A program made the position numbers and the translations under genes. A stretch of 64,000 nucleotides of DNA from Erpobdella octoculata (taxonomy: Eukaryota; Annelida; Clitellata; Hirudinida; Erpobdellidae): contig OZ022238.1 of NCBI GenBank assembly GCA_963978895.1, forward strand, positions 4,390,652 through 4,454,651. Direction: 5' to 3'. Shown piece by piece: positions 61,783-64,000 of this stretch (within the stretch, counting starts at the first letter, position 1; every line of letters begins with the position of its first letter). The notes beneath the pieces were generated by a model. The model made no database searches. It saw only the letters and a program-made list of their open reading frames with translations, and was not told where the DNA came from.

Positions 61783-62222
61783 AAGTGAAACAAACTCTTT
61801 CTGATTGTTCTGCGATATAGCATGCCATGGATTGAAAAGCTTTTAGAATGAAAAACTAGGCTGTACGATTCGACAGCGAGTGAAATTTGCATTCTTGAAC
61901 ATCTTACGTTCCATCCTGTGTAATACCGCAAGCTGCCGTGGCTATGAGACAGGGCAATTTTATTTCCAGACTTTGTATTCAGTCAGTGGTGTTTTTAAAG
62001 CCTGGTGTCTCTAATAGAACCTGTCTTGTTGGAGGAGATACACATTTTTTAAACTTCAGTTTTTCAAGCTATTCACAAAACGTTTAAAAAACTACAAAAT
62101 TACAAAATTTATATAAACCATAATAGCAATTGTATTCACACGATTGCTTCATTGATAAAAACAAGATTTCTTTAGGCTTAGCCCCAATGGAGATTGTATG
62201 TCTATCTTGTTGACTGATATTC
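61783..62222 (+). repeat. Family E repeat, copy 2
   Basis: GAAACAAACTCTTTCTGATT, TATGAGACAGGGCAATTTTA, CAGTCAGTGGTGTTTTTAAA, GATACACATTTTTTAAACTT, CACACGATTGCTTCATTGAT, GTTGACTGATATT. Confidence 0.85.
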
Positions 62223-62344
62223 GTATGATAAAAATTATGGCAAGGATGTCTCGATAAACAGTTAGTGACAGCGAGAATCAGAATTTAAACATTGACAGCT
62301 CGGCAAAAATTAGAGTTTAAAAATACATAAATTTGCATTCAATT

Positions 62345-62420
62345 TATTAAATTCCTTTGCCCGGGTCGTTTTATAGGGCAAAATTTCAAGCCAGGCCCAT
62401 GCAGTACTCTGACGATTATG
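62345..62420. repeat. GGCCC-type repeat fragment
   Basis: TTGCCCGGGTCGTTTTATAG, then AAGCCAGGCCCATGCAGTAC, like the ends of 6120 and 36545. Confidence 0.45.
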
Positions 62421-62475
62421 TAATACACTGTTCTAATTATTAGTGATATTTTATTTTTGTCATTTCTATCTATAG

Positions 62476-62615
62476 TGGGAAGTGAGCATATAGCTTACAT
62501 ACAACGACAAGTTAATAAGAAGAATTTAAAAAAAAAGAGTAACAAGAGAAAAAAAGAACGATGTTCGAGTACAAATGCGAAATCAGACGAGATCAGCTGG
62601 AAGCCAAAATTATAA
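62476..62615 (+). CDS. Candidate terminal exon
   Basis: A pyrimidine-rich acceptor GTCATTTCTATCTATAG ends at 62475. After it GSEHIAYIQRQVNKKNLKKK, SNKRKKERCSSTNAKSDEIS and WKPKL run to TAA (62613-62615). A basic tail of unknown family; lysine-rich stretches are easily produced by AT-rich DNA, so this is weak. Confidence 0.2.
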
Positions 62616-63549
62616 CTTAAATATTCTCGAGAAAATGTCTGGAGATTAGTGTACATCCATTCATTAAATAAATTCAGGAAGTGATACTAAAGCAGATGCA
62701 GCACACTCCTGATGGCTTGCTGATCCATTCTTGGACAAGTTATGTTAGATTTATTCTTTATATTAACGTAATTTGTTAACAGAGAAGATAAAAGAAAAAC
62801 AATTGAAACAATTTGCTTTATGTGTAAATGTTTTGATTTCAGCTCTTATATTGTATCGCCCATTCGTTTGTTTAAAAAAATTCTCAAACCTCTTATAGTT
62901 TTGATATTTTAAAGTTTGGCTCTCATTCTTGCTATGTTCAAGTTATTTTCAATTCAGCAGTTCTTGCTCGTAGTTTTCGGATTTTTTCATTTTTGGTTTT
63001 GCACCTCTGCTCATTTTTTACAACATAATAAAAGGATAAAAAAACCATTACAAGAAAATGACTAAACAAAAACAAATAAAATGTGTTAATATGCAAGCAG
63101 ATGACACCGTAATGTGAATGAGCGAGCTGAGAACAATTAAACGCAATTAAAGTCTTTAAAGCGTTTGTTTTCTCTATGCTTATCTTTTAAAAAAAAAAAC
63201 TTGTATTCGGGAATCGTTGATACGTCCAGGACAAATTAACCACAATCCGATGATATTTCGCGGTAGATGCCGTATCACGGTGGGTAGATTGGTGGTTTTG
63301 CGACAGAAACGGCTCAGTTGAGACATCAGGATCTAGCACCAGTGCCATCTTCACAAGTATAAGTTATTTTTCATTCGAAAACAAAAACTTAATGAAACGC
63401 CATGGCGAAACATTATTTAGAAACGAAAGTGTTCAGGATAAATGCTGCGATTGCCTGTTTTAACGAAGCAAACTTTTGAGACAAAATAACTACGAAAATG
63501 ACATTAGTCTCTTCACAACTACCATTGTCGTCGTCATCATCATTCCCAG

Positions 63550-63723
63550 ACATCATCTAACATTAAATTGGTAAACAGTACCGTTGATTACATTTATAAG
63601 TCTTTGACTTTTAAAAGATATCCATCCGGTGCTAAGTCAGCGGAGAGCGGAGCTCTGGCCACAACAGTTTTCAACTTGAGTCAATGTAACCGATGCAAAC
63701 AGCCTGTGACCGATTCATCTGGC
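63550..63723 (+). CDS. Candidate internal exon with CxxC finger
   Basis: CATCATCATTCCCAG acceptor at 63549, then 58 codons: TSSNIKLVNSTVDYIYKSLT, FKRYPSGAKSAESGALATTV, FNLSQCNRCKQPVTDSSG. A GTTGAG donor candidate lies at 63724; without splicing the frame stops at 63736-63738. CNRCKQPV resembles the first half of a LIM-type zinc finger, but only one CxxC pair is present. The composition is balanced and unlike surrounding AT-rich DNA. Partner exons may lie beyond the window. Confidence 0.3.
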
Positions 63724-64000
63724 GTTGAGCAAATTTAGATTGATTAACATTTTAGCTTATCTGCTTCAACTTTTACATTCGACTTCACATTTAAGGTCAC
63801 AGTAAAATGCTGGCATATCAATGAACAAACGTAAACAGGCCAGAACAACTAAACTCTTCTCATCAAGCAATCAGTAAGTTCTATCTGAAAACAGCAATGG
63901 AACAAACTGTGAATGACGGTTTTCAACTAGCAGTGGAATACTTTTCTAATAAAGGAATGTGTTTAAAGTACTTCAATGTGCTTAATTGTACTTGAATGTG
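63724..64000. other. Right edge; possible short exon
   Basis: ATG at 63821 opens MNKRKQARTTKLFSSSN up to a GTAAGT donor at 63874. It is too short to judge. Confidence 0.15.

Overview
The window reads as AT-rich nuclear DNA of an animal. The only well-supported protein-coding genes are two metazoan families: DEG/ENaC ion channels, which occur only in animals, and one probable ZYG11-type LRR/armadillo protein. The rest is a dense mosaic of decayed transposons, SINE-like repeats, minisatellites and very long microsatellites. AT-rich DNA with a group of related peptide-gated-type channels would suit a cnidarian such as a hydrozoan, but nothing here fixes the species. A short CCCTAA run at 25.82 kb is compatible with the usual metazoan telomere unit.

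Layout. At 0.06-0.9 kb are long TATG and AT microsatellites and a retroelement end. A DEG/ENaC gene lies at 1.35-2.9 kb, broken by one in-frame TGA inside its second membrane segment. From 3 to 16 kb there is intergenic DNA with tandem repeats, one copy of a multi-copy >2 kb repeat (6.8-8.9 kb), and a decayed hAT transposase (14.0-15.25 kb). At 16.6-18.2 kb is a second DEG/ENaC copy, frameshifted by a deletion. From 18.7 to 26.4 kb are repeats: a retroelement with recognisable ends (20.4-22.5 kb), a short internally deleted repeat carrying a secondary insertion (22.6-23.3 kb), and a second long repeat copy (23.9-26.35 kb) invaded by AT microsatellite. From 26.7 to 27.9 kb lie two DEG/ENaC relics, one of them on the minus strand. 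A 1.7 kb TCCG satellite occupies 29.9-31.6 kb. At 32.1 kb an N-terminal DEG/ENaC relic abuts the only intact channel gene (32308-33858), which is the partner of the 16.6 kb copy. Further right are Helitron helicase relics (35.5-35.9 kb), the ZYG11-like gene (37.5-39.3 kb) and, from 41.5 kb to the end, almost only dispersed repeats, including two LINE fragments and tRNA-derived SINEs. Near the right edge there are weak candidate exons.

How it works together. The one clear biological theme is local birth and death of DEG/ENaC channels: one intact gene, two full-length but disabled genes, and at least three fragments, all in about 32 kb. The detectable N-termini all carry Arg-Gly where the family normally has the His-Gly gating motif. 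The remaining content describes how this genome accumulates mobile DNA. I found no operon, CRISPR, phage or bacterial feature.
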